64,000 nt of DNA from Apus apus (Eukaryota > Chordata > Aves > Apodiformes > Apodidae): positions 15,358,001-15,422,000 of the forward strand of contig NC_067290.1 of assembly GCF_020740795.1 (NCBI RefSeq), given 5' to 3'. The translations under genes and the position numbers were made by a program. Below, one piece after another: positions 14,601-29,600 of this stretch; within the stretch, counting starts at the first letter, position 1, and the number at the start of each line of letters is the position of its first letter. A model generated the notes under the pieces. The model worked only from the letters and a program-made list of their open reading frames with translations. It had not been told where the DNA came from and did not search any database.

Positions 14601-17600
14601 AATAGGCAGCCACAGCCTTTTGGATTCTGTGCCAGCCATTCAACCAGATTTACTGTCCTGAGGAACATCAGCCTCTTGCTTCTCTAAGCAGAACTCAGTG
14701 GGTTCTAAATTAAACACAGGAAATTTAAGGACATCTACATAACTAAGCTATAAAAATCCACACAAACAAAGCAATAAAAAAAGGAAGCATTATTTCATAC
14801 TCTGCAATGCCAAGAAATAGCATAAGCAATACAATTTGCATAAAAATACACAGGACAGTTACACTTCTAATTAAAAAAAACATAATCAGAGGTGCAAATA
14901 AGTGACTTAATTTGCTTACTGGCTTTTCTAAAGAATGTAGCTACCACCTTTGGGAGATTTATATGGATTTGTTCTGTAAATTAGACTGAACTATTGTAAA
15001 TCAACAAAAGTTACTAAAAGCCAAACACACATCTCAGCTCAACTGTTGCTTTCAATATAAATTATAACATTAAGGTAAATAAAGCTGCATCTGGTTTTAT
15101 TCAAACTTGGTAACTTCCAAATGTCAGCTCAGGTTTTGCCAAGCTAGAAGAAAGTCTACACCAAGAGGATACAAAGATGTGATTGGCCCCAGCATGACGG
15201 ATAAATAGAATGTTGTAACAAAATAAGCTGAAATGATCTTCCCACAGGGATGCTTTGAAGGCTTATCTACTTTAAAACTAGGGGAGTTTTTAAGCTGCTC
15301 CCTTTCGTCTAACCTCCAATCCCTCAGCTCAGGACAAACTAGTGACTAATTTCCCTGAGGAAATTATCCTCTCCCAAGCTCCAACACCTCCGCACAGAGC
15401 AGGACTTCACCTCTGCACAGAGACAGTCTCTTTCTCACCAGCAGCAGTGCCCACAACATTCATACAGATGTGTCCTTCCACTGCACACAAGTCCCAATTG
15501 GGAAACTGCAGGGACCTGTGACAGCCATGACACAGAGCCCTGAAGGGACAGGCAGTATGGACAAGCTCCTCCATGCAGCCACGCTCCTCTCCGGAGTAGC
15601 TTGCTTGGCTCCTGGGGACATATCACAGCCTAAGCCAGCAAGTGAGCTGCTGTCCCTGATGCCAGGCAGGAGTACAGGGGGAAAAGGATGTAACCTTCAC
15701 TCCGAGATGCTGCTGATTCATCCAGAAAGGGGACACTCATCCAGAAAGGTGACCCTGCACTCCTGAGGAGAGGCAGGCACCTGCAGTTCATATGACAACA
15801 GATCATCTAGAGACATAAACAGTGTTTCTGCATGGGCCATGGCAGCAATCCCTGCAATCCACTGGTAATGTCCCTCAGGCTTTCAAGAGCAGTCCGGGAA
15901 GAGAGGTTTGTTTTCTGGCAAGCAAGGGCTAGGCTGATGCAAGGGGAGCTCCTGCAGCACAGCTTTGAGCCTCGCAGCCTTGCTCCGGGAGCCAAGGAGG
16001 GGACGAGCAGCGTCAGGCTCAGCCACTGCAGCTCTGCCAGACCAGACTCTAGGAACTAACACTTCCCCTCCCTGTCTGCATCCTGAGACACATGCAGAGA
16101 CTCTGTTGCCATCACATTTTTGGGGAAATGTGTCTTCTTCCCCAGTACAAGAAAGCTACAAACAGAGAGGGGCAGGGCAATGCACAAGGGAAGACAAGAG
16201 AAGGAGATGGCAGAGTGTAACAACAAAATTGCTCAAGAGAAAACAGACCAAAGACTTTGCTCTGGACAATGGTGAACATGGGGGAAAAGGGACATACTGT
16301 GCAAACAGTCACTGCATTACTAAGTCCAGAAAGCACTCTGTATGGGAACCAAGTGAAGAAGGGAAGACACCTGAAGAAAACCCCCTAGGCTTGGATCCTG
16401 CAGATTTCAGGAAGAGCAGCACTAGTGAGAACCCCTGTGACACACAGCACTGGTCACAGAAATGGCTCACAGGAGTCTCCCATCCTCTACACATGCCCTG
16501 AGAACTGAATCTCCTTTTGACCTGCACTCTTCTCTCCATGGTGCAGAGGCCTGATGCCCCAAGGGAAAGCTGACAGAACAGGCCAGGCTGCATCCTAACA
16601 AACACTATGGGACCAACCCTGGGACAGAATGGGGTAGAGGCCTAGGAAGGAGTCTCTCATGCCCAAGAAGGAAAAACCAAGCCCCACAGATCAGCAGCAC
16701 TGCTCCAACACCAGGGAAAATGACACTTGTGACATGTGAGCCAAGCAGCACAGGTAAAGGCTCACATTATACTCCTGCCTACCTTTGAATAAATGGTGAC
16801 ATTTATCCAGGCGAGACGTCGGCTTAGGTGATTGAGCTTCTCAGAGAAGACCTTTTGGCTCTTCAGCAGTTCCTCATGAATGTCTCTCCTCTGAAAAGAG
16901 TGCAGAGATGTGAGGGCAGATGTCACTGCCATTTATAGGATCCTTTTTCAGAGCTGGACAAACAATGCAACAGCAAATACTACCTTGGGGCTAGCTAGGG
17001 AGTATTGGCAGGGGAAAGTGGTTAAAGGGCTTTTTGTGGAGGGAGTGGGAGTCAGGGCTTGTAGCACTTTTTAGTCTCAGCTGCAGCTCACAAGGCCTGA
17101 AGCAGACACTGGTCCAGTGTGGGAAGCAGCTTTAGGGTCAAGTACTGTCAGATTTTTTTTTAACACATCATCAGATGCACTCAGCCTCCTGCAGCTGGAA
17201 TAGGACAGATGTCCCCCCAGCCCAGCACTGGAGGGTCTGCACCCCAGGAGACTGGCTCCAAGGTGTATGCAGCACATGGAGGTTTGCAAGATGTCCAGGC
17301 TTGTCTGGGAAAAGATGAAGCAGTTGCTTCAGCCCCTCTGTTCCTTGAGGCAGTGGTACAATGGATAGGAACAGTACAAAAAGCAGCTGCTAGCTCCAGG
17401 GATGGCCTACTACCCCATCCAAGACATGGGCTGCTCCAGGGCCAGAAATTACCCACTGAGCTTCAGGTTTTTTTACCAGATACTGAGGCTCTACCAGAAA
17501 TGGAAGCTGGGAGTCCAGAGACACTTACCCTCTTTGGGCAGCGGCTGATTTTCTCCTCTGTGTCTTTCAGTGCCATGGCATATTCATTCACATCATCTGA

Positions 17601-20600
17601 AACACCAACCATCTGAAAACCAAGCAGATTCCAACAGTAAATGAGGGTATTTTTTTTCCCTAGAAACATAAGCATGCAACCAGATCCCCCCAGAGGGTTG
17701 GGATGAGAAGGAAAGGGCACACAGAGTCACTAAATAAGAAGAAAACAGAGAGTCAGTGTAGAAGCATGGTGGTTAGGAGAATGGATTCCTGCTTAGCATG
17801 TGCCATTTACCTTCCCAAGCTGCTGGTGGACACTGAGGTTGTACATCATCACTATTCCATCCAGGATTTCCAGGAGGGAGTTCTCTGTGATGGGCTGGTC
17901 TGGCTCCTCTGGGGGTCTGCCCAGTAAAAGACCTTCATTTCCATGGCTGCCTTCAACTGCAATGCAAGCCCAAGACAGGAGGGAAGTTCTCAGCAAGGCA
18001 TTTTGTCACCTCTCTTTCTGCCTGAACCTCTCTGAAGCCAAAGCCCTGCTGTACCTCTGTAATCCAGTGCTCCTTCCCATGTGATTTGGTAGATATACAA
18101 ACACACTATGCCCCTCCCTGTACCAGCTTGACCTGCCAGATCTGTTGAAGCAGAACCAGGCCATGCAAGTCCCTCTTCCTCAAGCCCTGTACATGCTTCA
18201 GAGGCCCTGACAGACCTAACCCAACAGCAATGGTGCTGCTCCTGCAGCCAATCAGTGTTCAGGGTGAGCGAGGCTGCAGCTGCCTGTGCAACATCTTGCT
18301 GCACTTGCAGGAACCAAGGCAGCATCTCCTTACACCCAGAGTGACAGCATCACCAGAGTCACGTTCCCAGTGGTAAAGTGGTTAACTGTGAACTTGCAGG
18401 TGTCAGCAAACCCTCAGAATGGAAAGGAGCAATACTGGCAGTTAACAGATTGCACTCCTCTTGGGAGTACTGGGAGCTGGAAGGCACCATTCTCCCAGAA
18501 CCACCTGGGCCATGCTAGCAGGCAGCAAAAGTACTCACTGTCCTCTTCTGTCCGCTGCTCCACACTCAACGTGCGCACTTTGATCTTCTCCAGGGCACCA
18601 AGAGGCCTCCGTGGGTTCATCAGACTGACGGCTGCCGTGCTGCTGAGGAACCGGTTGGCGCGGCCCAGGGTGGGTGAGCTGAGCCAGCCAGGTCTGGCCA
18701 GGGCTCCACCAATGGCCAGGGCAGCTGAGGGACGCTGAGACTGGAAGAAAATTGAAGTAGAAACAGTTCTAGCTGTTTGCCTGCCCACTGCTCTTCCCTC
18801 GTCCCTGCAAGGGTGTTGGTATAGATGCACAGCAGCCACTGGAAGGTGAGCAGATACCCTTCCTACCATGGCTGCACCAGCACTGACAGGTTAGCAAATG
18901 GATATGCCTTCTTCTCAGGGCATGTGCCAGGTACAAACAGAAGATCTGCACAGTAAGAAACTGCTCTGCCTGCAGCTGCCTTGTAACCTTTCAAATGGAA
19001 GCACCAAGAGCTGCCATGGGGAGCAAGGGGCATAAATCAGTGGGCAGCAAGAGAGCAGAGAAAAGAAAATTCTGCTGCTCCAGCTTGGTGCATCCAGGAC
19101 CTTGCTGCTCTCCAGTGGCCCTCATGCAAGCACAGCTGTTTGCTGTTGCTGGTTGCCCATGGGCTTAGTACAGTCCTGGCCCAGACACTGCCTTCCTTGA
19201 AAGCAAAGCTTTTCTAGCCAGTGGCTGAGCTAGCTGCCATGGCAAGTGGGGCCTCCCAGGTGAGAAACAGCACAGGACTCACCTGTGCTGCTGATGTTGC
19301 TGATTCCTCATCTTCATCAAGATCATCCATAGTCACTGCCTGCAGCTCTGCAGGGTCGATCAGGACATTGGCTTTCGCAGCCAGGTCATCTACACAGAGC
19401 ACACCAAAGCAGCCATGAATGCAGGAGTCACCCTTTGCTTCCCATGAGGCAGCCCTAGGCTCATCCTCTTTCCTGCTTCTCAGCAGTCAAGAAGCAGCCA
19501 GCGATGTTGGAAGCTGCAGCAGAACAAGCTCACCTTCCCCCAGCAAGGTCTGCCCTTGCTAAGGCAGCAGAGACCAAGCAGCGCTGAGTGCTGCTCACCC
19601 AGCACCCATTCCTGCTCCCACCAGCAATGAACAGAATAACTGAAGAACCAGGAGAAAACTGCCAGGGCTAAACTGGACTAGCATAGGAAAGGCTGGGCCT
19701 GAGACCATTTGCTAAGCTTCCAGCTCTTCAATACTATCCCATGAGATGTCCCCAAGCCACTAGGACTGAGATTCAGACCAGAAACTACTCTCAGCCCAGA
19801 GGAAGGCTGCGTTGATGGCTGCACTATACAAAGCCTGAAAAATGTGTCTTCTAGTCCACAGCCCTACCTTTAAAGCTGGCCTGGAGGACCTTGGTGAGAG
19901 ACCAGAGGAGACTACATGGTTCTCAAGTTAAGAACTCTAATTTTGAACAGCCAGGGATCAACGTGAGAACAGGAAAATGGTCCTAATCTTGCAAACACAC
20001 TGGGAAAGAAGAAAGAACTAAGACAAAGGGAAGTGCCACAGCCAGAAACTAGAGACAAACCAAGTTCAACTGAACAGCAAGGGGTTCCTAACCCTTCCAA
20101 AAGGGAGGCTTTGCCAGAACAGCTTGCTGCAGACAAGCACACAGCTGCAGTAAATACACAGGGCTGCTACTACTTGCCCTGAGTGGTACAGCAACTAAGT
20201 CCTGGACATCCTTCACACCCAGCAGAGCCAGGCTGATGGTCAGAGCTTTGACAGATTCCAGCCCTCAGCTGTGGTGCAGCAAGAGCACCACACCAGAGGG
20301 TACTTCCAGACTACCCTTTCCCTCCATCAGCCACAGGCCCCATTCAGGGCCAGAAGGTGTAAACTGTCAACTTAAAGGATGCTCCACTCAAGAGGGATGG
20401 TGCCTTCTTCAGTGTAACTTGCACCTCATTAAAATTCATGTCACCTCTCCTTAAATTTAATCACAATTCATTACCCATGGTCCCCTCCCTGGGATGTCTC
20501 TTGGGTGAACTCCAGCCATGACCTCAATGCAGGTATTGGAAATGAGAGCACCTACCTTTCAGGGTCTTCTTAAGATGAGACAGGAGACCTCCAAGTCGCT

Positions 20601-23600
20601 GAAGGTCAAAATAATCCACCTTCCCATTATAGAAGAGTTGAGGAGGGACATAAGCTTCTGAAGCAGAGAAGATTTGGTGGTTTTGAGTCCCATGCACAAG
20701 CCACTAAGGCAGAGGTGATTTCCACAATGAACCAAGCATTAGATCCTCCCTGCACTTCCTCCCTCCCAGCCACAGTCACAAGGGGAAACTGGATCACTGG
20801 AAAACTCAGCTGCTCTCCACTCACCTACTCCAGCTGTGTCCCTTAGTCCCAGAGGGATCATAAAGCACTTATTGAGCCTAGAGAAAGGGTCAGCCTAAAG
20901 TAAAAAAAGGGGAGTCCTGAGCAGATCAAGGCAGGACAGGCAAGGCAGGGCTTGAGGGTGGGAAAGCAACTGGCACTGACTTGGTTTCCCCATAATCCCA
21001 CAGTCTGGGAACCATGAAAACAGACAAATAACTTTCCCTAAACTTAGACTATAGGATCACTGAGCTACAGTGATTCCCCTACAGACCAATACTGGACCCT
21101 GCTCCAGAGCACACAGTGGGAACTACCAAACAGTACAGGTGACCCTTTGCATGCCTCAGCTCTGGACACTAAGTGGAATAGATCTACACACAGGAGTTTC
21201 CCAGGGTGACTGGGAACTACTGTCACAGGATGACTGAAAGCTCTAGCACCCACGGAAAACAAAAATTTCCAGCACCTTCGAAAGCACTACCAGGAGGCAA
21301 ACCTTGTCCTAACCACAAAAACACCTTCAAAGCTTCTCCCCAAGGCCTCACCTTCACTGCTGAGCGCAGCCGGGGTCTTTGCCTTGTGGCCATCCCAGAA
21401 GAAACGCAGGGCGGCGATGAGGCGGTGCAGGAAGCACACCATGTACTCTGGTGGGCACAGCACAGTCAGGTTCTAGAGCAAGAATGAGAGTTCAGCCATC
21501 AGGGCAGGTGTAAAAGTGCATCTTGGTCCCAGTGTCCACACTGGGCAGGCAGAAACTTTGAACACTCAGCCCTGCTACTGTCTCTAGCTTCCAGCACTGG
21601 GAGAGAGCCCAGCCCTGATGGCAGGCAGCAGCTCACACCTCTAGAAAGTCCTGGGCACAAAAGCAACAAGCTGATCTGTCAGACAGGGTGGGTACCACAT
21701 GCTCCACCACAAAAGATGGGGTTGATTGTGAACACAGAGATGTGGGTGAAGAAAGGGTTTCCTGCAACAGCAGATGCCTTCCAAAGCTGCAGGCCAACAG
21801 TCTGACCCAGGGCCAGAAGAAGAGTCCCCACCCAAGCAGTGATGGGGATGCCAAAGCCAGCAGGCCAGTTGTGACAGAGGACTCCAAAGCCATGCTTCCT
21901 GAGAGGCTTCAGCAGGATGTTCAACTCCCACCCAAGGCTGTTCACAAGGACCACTTTCCCATCAATCATGTTTAGATGTGCTGCTTAGGAGTATGGTTTA
22001 GCACTGGACTCAGCTGAGTTAGGTTGATGGTTGTACTCAATGATCTTAAAGGTTTTTTCCAACTAGAATTATTCTGTGATTCTGTGACAGGACTTGGATA
22101 AGCTGTCTGGTTTCTAGCCTCAGATCTCCTCCCCACTCCCTGCTGTATCTAGACTTCAGTTGACCAACTGCTGGAAGCAGTCTGGCCAACAGGGCAGAGC
22201 TCCCAGCCTGAAGGTCCCAGACAGCTCTCAGGGTGAGGCTTGCAGGAAGAAGGCTGGTCCTCTGACTTACCCCTCTGTTGCTAGCGTTCTCCTGAAGAAA
22301 CTTGCGGAATTTGTTTAGGAAGATGTATCTGGAGGCTTCCCCCTGGCAGGAGGAAAAGCAGGTGGTAAATCTCTACCTTACACATCCTGTGATGTGGAGA
22401 TACCGTAGCAAAAGAGCACTTACCCCTCCTCTGTCCTTGTTGTTCAGCAGCAGCTTCAGAATCTGAACCTGGAGACCTTCCACCACTAAAATAGGGACAC
22501 ATCTGCCATCAGAAAACAAGCACTAGAGAGCAACTACCCACATTAACCCTGCCTGCAGGAACCCGTCCCCAGGAGAAAGGCCACCTCCTCAGCACAGGAG
22601 GCCCAGGGAGGACCAGTGCCAGCAGAATGGCTGGCTGAGAATTCTCTTCTCTGCCACCTAGCAATAAATTCACCCACAGCTGATAAACAAATTTCGGTGC
22701 CTGTCCCATAGTGGGATGCTGCAGGTCTGTGCAGTGGGGTCCCAGCACTCATACCCCCCTAGGCATGGCTGGTCCCTGCCTCTGCAGCATGGCCTGTCCT
22801 GGGATTTGGAAGCAACTCAAGGGTTGGTGCCCTTGGAATACTACATCCAATTCTGAGCTCCCCAGTTCATAAAGGATAAGTAATTACTGGAAAAAATCCA
22901 GTGCAGGGCCGCAAAGATAATTAGAGGAATGGGGCATCTGTTCTGTGAGGAAAGGTTAAGAGAGCTGGGGCTGTTCAGCCTGGAGGAGACTGAGGGGGGA
23001 TCTCATAAACACTTAAAAATATCTAAAGGGGGTGTCAGGAGGATGGGACCAGTCTGTTTTCAGCAGTGTCCAATGATAGGACAAAGGGCACAATGGGCAC
23101 AAGCTGGAGCACAGGAGGTTCAAGTTAAACATAAGGAAAAACTTCATTACTGTGAGGGTAGCAGAGCACTGGAACAGGCTGCCCAGAGAGGGTGTGGAGT
23201 CTCCTTCTCTGGAGACATTCCAAACCCATCCAGACATGCTCCCATGTGATCTACTGTAGGTGATCCTGCTCTGGCAGGGGGTTTGAACTAGATGATCTTC
23301 AGAGGTCCCTTCTAGCCCCGACCACTCTGTGACTCCATGGCTGCACAAAAGGTCTGGGATCCTGGCAATTCCTCTCCTTCCCCACAGACCTTCAATGCGT
23401 TTCTTGAGCCGCTGGCAGCCTCTTTCATACGCCCTCCGCCTCAGTCTCTCCTCAGCACTCTCCTCCTTCACCTCCTTACTCTCCTTGCCCTGGTTGGGGA
23501 AAAGACATTGATTAGTTGGAGATCACTGCACAGGGAAAGTGTCTTGCCAAATGGAGAGCAGAAACTCCCTGAAACCACGTGTCAGTGTGGAACCACAGCT

Positions 23601-26600
23601 GGCAGCACACCTAAACACGCCTTCCCTGGCCTTGGAACAAGTAAGGGCAGGAGATCTTTTGAGGACATCCAAGTCAACCTGCAATTCCTTAGATGCTGTC
23701 AGGTTCCCTTCAAAATCTGTTGTCATAGAAAACCGTACCCCTCCCCTGAGCACCACACCCCAAATATCCCCTCTAAGGGACAATAAACGTGACAGGGCAA
23801 TGGAGAGGCTACAACTCACACAGCTCAGCAGAGCACACCCGTGGTAACACAGCTGGAAACACGGGACATCCAGATTCCTCAGCCAGAAAATGATGGGGAC
23901 AGCAGACCTGTTTCTCCAGACTCTTTAGTGGATGTGCTCTTACTCACCTCTTTGGTGAAGCGGTTTGGCCACCACGTGGTGGGAATGAGCTCCTGCAAAC
24001 CAGCCTCCTCGACACGCAGCGGGCTCTTAATGTAGAAGAACACAACAGAACGGAGCACATCGAAGCTGTGGACAAGTTAAAGCAAGCACAGCAGCTATGT
24101 TGGGAGAAGGTACAAGGCACGTTTCCATACCTGTAGTGAGAGACTCCTTTCCAAACCACCACTCACAGCTCTGGAAGATCCAGAGTCCCCTTCCATGGGC
24201 AAAGCCCCATGCAGTTATCACCGAGCTGCCCAAACGCTGCCATGGCAGCTGGACTGCTCTGAAAGTCTTTTTGCTCTAGGGACATCAGAGAGGTCAGGCA
24301 GGAATGAAGCCCTGTGTGTTAATAGGATGTGACCTATACAGCACCACTCCCACTCCTCAAAGAAGGACTTCGTAGGGAATGGTGTCAGGCAGACAGAGGA
24401 GACCTGAGCAATTATAAATGACCTCTCAAAGATAGGGTGGCTTCTGTCCCCCAGAAGCTGCAGAGTCTACTCGGCTGCACTACTGAGGGCAGGGAGAACT
24501 GAGACCAGAGGAGGCACAAAGGATACAGAACATTGCTGAGCAGGTATTTCCTGGATTTCTCATGCTTCAGGACTGCAATGGTGAGCCGGAGGTAGTGAAT
24601 CTAGGAACATGGAAAAGCAAAAGTGACTCCATCTACAGAAGAGGATGCAACTCTCCAGCAGGTACAGTGTTACAGAACTGCTATCTCTGGATCAAACAAC
24701 TGCAAAATCCAAACCATTGTGTACCTTGGGACACAGGGACATAACAAAAGCTGGCTAATAAGATAATTCTGGGGACTCAGAAGTGCAACTCACTTGTAAT
24801 CCCAGGTCTGGGATGATGGGGGAGAACCTGTAAGCCCGCAGCAGGGACATCAGCAGCTGCTTGAGGCACTCATGCACTTCATACTCCTGAGAAAGTAAGG
24901 AACACATTGAACAGCAACAGCATGGAGCTGGAAACAGCTACAGTTTCAGAGGGTGGCCTTGGAAGGAAGCATTCACTTCTGAACTGAAAAAGCAGCCACT
25001 CTGAACCTACCTACAGTGTTTGTCCATCTGACAGGATGAGAGTCTGAGCAGAAGTTGGTGCCATCACTTTGCCACATGGAAACAAGCTTCTGCTCTAGTC
25101 AAACCAACCCAAAAGTCATCTACAAAAAGCCAAAGCCCCAGGCCCATTTCGCTGGGCTGAGTCACCCATTCTTGTGTCCCCTGAACAAACGCAGTGTTGG
25201 CAGAACTAACCCAGCCAGTAAAAAAGTTACTCTTGTGTAAATGTGGTGATGGAAGAGGTGTCTTTTTGAGCCCAACTCATAGCCAGCCACCAGGATGAGC
25301 CAACTCCTCCACAGAGTCCTACCAAAGTCACTTCTAAGATGAAAAGACTGAAGGGGCCATGACATTTATTAATTACGCTTTTACTGACAGCTGGCTGGGC
25401 CAGTGCCTGGATCTGCTGTTACCCTAAAGGACAGACATGCTGTCTCCAAGCAGATCTCTGGCAGGAATTGGCTCCATGTAACCACTCCAGCACTCCAGCA
25501 GCAGCAGCTTCCCAGGGGCTAGCAAATCCTGCCTCAAACAAAGGTCCCAGGAAGGAGTGACCTCATCCAGCATGGACAGGAAGGGGCACAGGAAATTGGA
25601 GGTTTGTCCCCAGTGGTGCTGGAGGTGGTGAGAGCACAGTGCCCATTTCTACCCCAGTCCTGCACACTCTGATCAACCTCTTGGGGCATATGGCAGCACT
25701 TCAGACCTCCACATAAGCATTAAGAACATCCAAGAGACCAACTCATTTCTTATTGATGAATTTGATGTTCCCAGAACCAAGAAGTTATTCAACACCACCA
25801 GTTCCTTCAGCAGTAGAAGCTTAGCAATGCCTTGTTAGCTCTTTGCCAGTGTCACCATTTCCACTTACTCTGCATTTAACCCTCAACCCCTGGGTGTGAA
25901 GCAGCAGTCAGATGAGTTAGGTGACACCAAAAAAAAGGGATCTTGTCACCAGGAAGGGAAAGAAGCTGATCACTACCAGCATTTTCTAGGGAAGGCTTCT
26001 GTCCCCAGCACCTCCTAGGGTCTCCCTGTGATCCCTAGGGATGAACCAGCACCCTAGCAACTCACCTCCATAAGAAGCCACATGAGATCCAGCAGCTGCT
26101 GAATAAGAGGATGGGCCTCCACTGCCCCTCCTTGCTCAAGGATGCTCAACAGGAAGGTCATGAGCACATCTTCCACCAGGTATACCTTGCACTGCAGAGA
26201 GAGGCAGGTCAACAGTCCTCCAAGGCACTTCTCAGTGAAAGCTGAGGTTTACCTCCCCTTACAAACACAGTAAGAGGCACCTACAGAAGCTTGCAAGGGG
26301 CAGGCAAAACTCACCATGAGAGGAGAGAAATAATTGAAGATGTGGGCCAGTGTAATCAACACAGTGGGTTCTCCCTGCAGCTGCCACGTGGACATGTCCT
26401 TCTCCACCAGCTTCCCCTCCTGCAATAACAAACCCAGGAAAACGCATGGCTTGGATCCAGCCCAATCCACCTGCATGAATGAACTGGAGGCCTGGAGCAG
26501 CCACCATTTGCTGTCCCATGCCCAACTGCACTGAAAAGCCTGGACATGGGAATTACGGATGGCAAAGCAGCCAAGCTGTCTCTGGAGAGCTGCAGTGCAG

Positions 26601-29600
26601 TCCAGGTGTCAGTTATTATCAGCCACATGCAGGAACCCTGACAATCTGTTTTTCCAGAAGAGTTCAAGTGCACACAATAATTTGTAAATGGGAACCCCTA
26701 GAGAGGAGGCTAGCTAGTCAAGCAGGCTTCCATTCCAGCCAAGACCAAAGCAGATGGTGTTCCTTATGCTTTGGGCATAAACAGAACTATTAGGAATCCC
26801 ATTTTGCAAGCCAACCAGCTCCCCATGCAAAAAAACCATGCAAGCCTTTGTAAGGAAACAGCTGTAAGGAAACATCTGAGCTGCCAGCAGGTGCTGAGAA
26901 GAGCAGAACCCCATTTCCCAGCATGGTGTCCCACAGAGCCAGCCAGGGACAGTAGCCTACCGTGACATCTATTCCGATATGGATCACATTTTTCAGGTAG
27001 CCCAACAGCTTGCGAGCCTTCACGAGGTCTGCCACAGGAGGATCCTGCAAGGGGCGGTAGCCTTCCACTGGATAAGTAGGGAAATGTTAAGGAAAAATGC
27101 AATCTGATCCTTTCAGGACTTCTCTGGTTTGTGCAAGGAAAAGACCGTCTCTCATTTTCTACCTGCGCTCGCCTCAGCCACAGTTCAAACCACAGAGCCT
27201 TCTAAATGGATGATCAGCCACAAGCTCTTATCTCCACTTCCTCAATATTGCAAGCAGCAAGGATTTCACACCACACTTCTGCTCCCATCAGAAAGGCTGA
27301 CAGGAGCCTCCACTGCAGCCACCAACACGCACAGCCAGGACTGCCCTGCCAGGAGCTGCAGGTCTCAGCATTCCCACAGGAAGGCAGCAGGCAATGTTCC
27401 TACCACATCAGAGGTCCTGTGTGGCTGGGAAGCAGAAGAGACCAGTGACCAAGAGGCTCAGCAGCATTAGGGTTTCCCACTGGAGTGAGATCTTTGCAGG
27501 ACATGAGTGCCTGGGAACAGCCAGCCCCAGCTGCAGCAGTAGCTGCTGGTTCAGGGCTGAAAGCAAATCTCATTTCAGACCTTGTCAGGGGCCAGAACTG
27601 CTGTTTGTGTGCCCTGCAGCTCTGCTCCAGCTGAGGGGGTGTCTGCTGCTTCTCTCCTCAGCCCTGCGCTGTGCACAAGTGCCAACAGAAGGAAGTGAAG
27701 TGCAGTCAGGTACGTATCTTCCACAGCCTCCAAAGATAGTCTCAGGACAGGCTCTGCTCCCTGCAGACCTCCTCTCCCCTCACCTAAAGGATATCGGAGT
27801 GGGCGGCTTCCGAAGTTAAACGCAACAGACTCTTTGAAGGAGAGGCTGATGCCAGGGAAGTAAGCCATTCCAGCACCCCTCGTGATGTTATCAAAAGCAG
27901 TTCCCAGAGATATGCCATTCCTGAAAGAAGGAAAACCCACCAGACTTTAGTCACAGCAGGAAGGTTCTGAGGTCAACCAGGCAATCCAGGTACCTGCATT
28001 CCCCTCCCAGCAACTTGCCAAACACATCTGTCAGTCATGCCTCCTGTCACTCTTCACCTGGGACACATGCAAAGGTCACAGCTTTGCTGATGACCAGCTG
28101 TGGGAAGCACAGCAGCACTCCCATTTTCATACAACAGCACAGGAAGGCACTCAAGCCTGCACAACATGCAAAGCCCACTCAGCTGCAAGGACAGTCCCAA
28201 TCCCCATGAGATAACTAACCAGCAGGACATTTTAAAGGCAGGTGACATTTTTGGCCTCATCCATTTGCTGCTGGTGGAAACATGGAGCATCTAACAGTTA
28301 TTAATTTGACCTGACTTGTGACAGGCTGTGGTTTAGGGCCAGGATACAATTCTTATTCAGGCTGGCCTCTGCTCGTTGTGCACTGGAGTTGGAGGCTGGA
28401 GGTCTGTCAGCCTTTCCACAGCTCCTTATGAATGCAGGACAGTCAAGGTCTACACCGACCACAACAGCCATCAGCGTGGCTCAGTCAACTGTAGAATTAA
28501 ACATCACAAGAGATGCCCTCTTCTCCAAAATCCTAGCAAACTTGACAGACTTTGTAGCTTGGAAGTCTTTCTGCCAAATGCTCTCACCTGAACTTAGGAA
28601 ACTCAACAGCCTTTTTAGATGGTTTCTGAACACGAAGCAGAAAAGCAAAGGCTGGAACTACCAAGGAACTTAAAGGGGACAGGGCAGAAATAGAGCTCAG
28701 AAACCTGCTGAGCACTGAGGAAACCTTTGTGTTACACAAAGACATCAACAAAGCAGGAAACTGGGCAAAGATGCTTACAAGCAGAAAGCAATGGTGCCCT
28801 CATCAAGGTCTATCAGACAGCTGACGATGTCTCCTGCTGCCCAAGACTGCAGTAAAGGGAAAGAAAAGGTTAACCATATATCCAGGATGTTTCCACATCA
28901 AAAGAAAGACTGCAACCCAACCAATCCCTTGTGATTTAGCATTGTAGACGTACTTCTCATAGCAGCTCACAAAGCATTTTCAGACACTTCTGAAAGCTAT
29001 ACATAAGCCACTGCTTGGGATCTTTCTTCCTTGCAGCACTAAGGACATGCATGGGATCAAACATACATTTATCCCAACACTGCATCATCCTCTGATGTGC
29101 TACAGGGAACCAGGGCCTTCCAAACAGCACCAGCAGCACTATGCTGGGAACCAGTCTGCTGGGCTGCTAAACAAAGCATCCATATAGCACGTCCAACACC
29201 TCTAAAGTACAAACATTTGCTGGCACACATGCTTCTGCGAGCAGACTGAAGCAGGGAGGACAGTCTGAGGCCACTTCACAAGGCCCAGCAGAGTCCAAAG
29301 AGCAGAAAGGAGCCATCTGCTTTCTTCTCCTGACTCTGCATCCCATCCCTAGGAGGACAGCTACTCACTTTGCCATAGTTGGTTGTAGTCACGTTCCACT
29401 TGCGCACCCTGTTTCCATCATACGCATATGAATCTGGTGTATCTCCAACCCCTTCCTGCACCAAAGTAGGAAAGAGGAACCTCAGACCAGACCAAGCACA
29501 GAGGATCACTCTCACTGCAAGACTGGCTTTAATGGGGAGATGAGCAGACAGGGAGTGCAGCTAACAGTATACATGCTCTGCCTGGGAGAAGCCCTTGCCC

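Noticed and set aside
22929..23249. 106-residue open frame
   Set aside because: It lies entirely within the CR1 3' region and is not a host gene.
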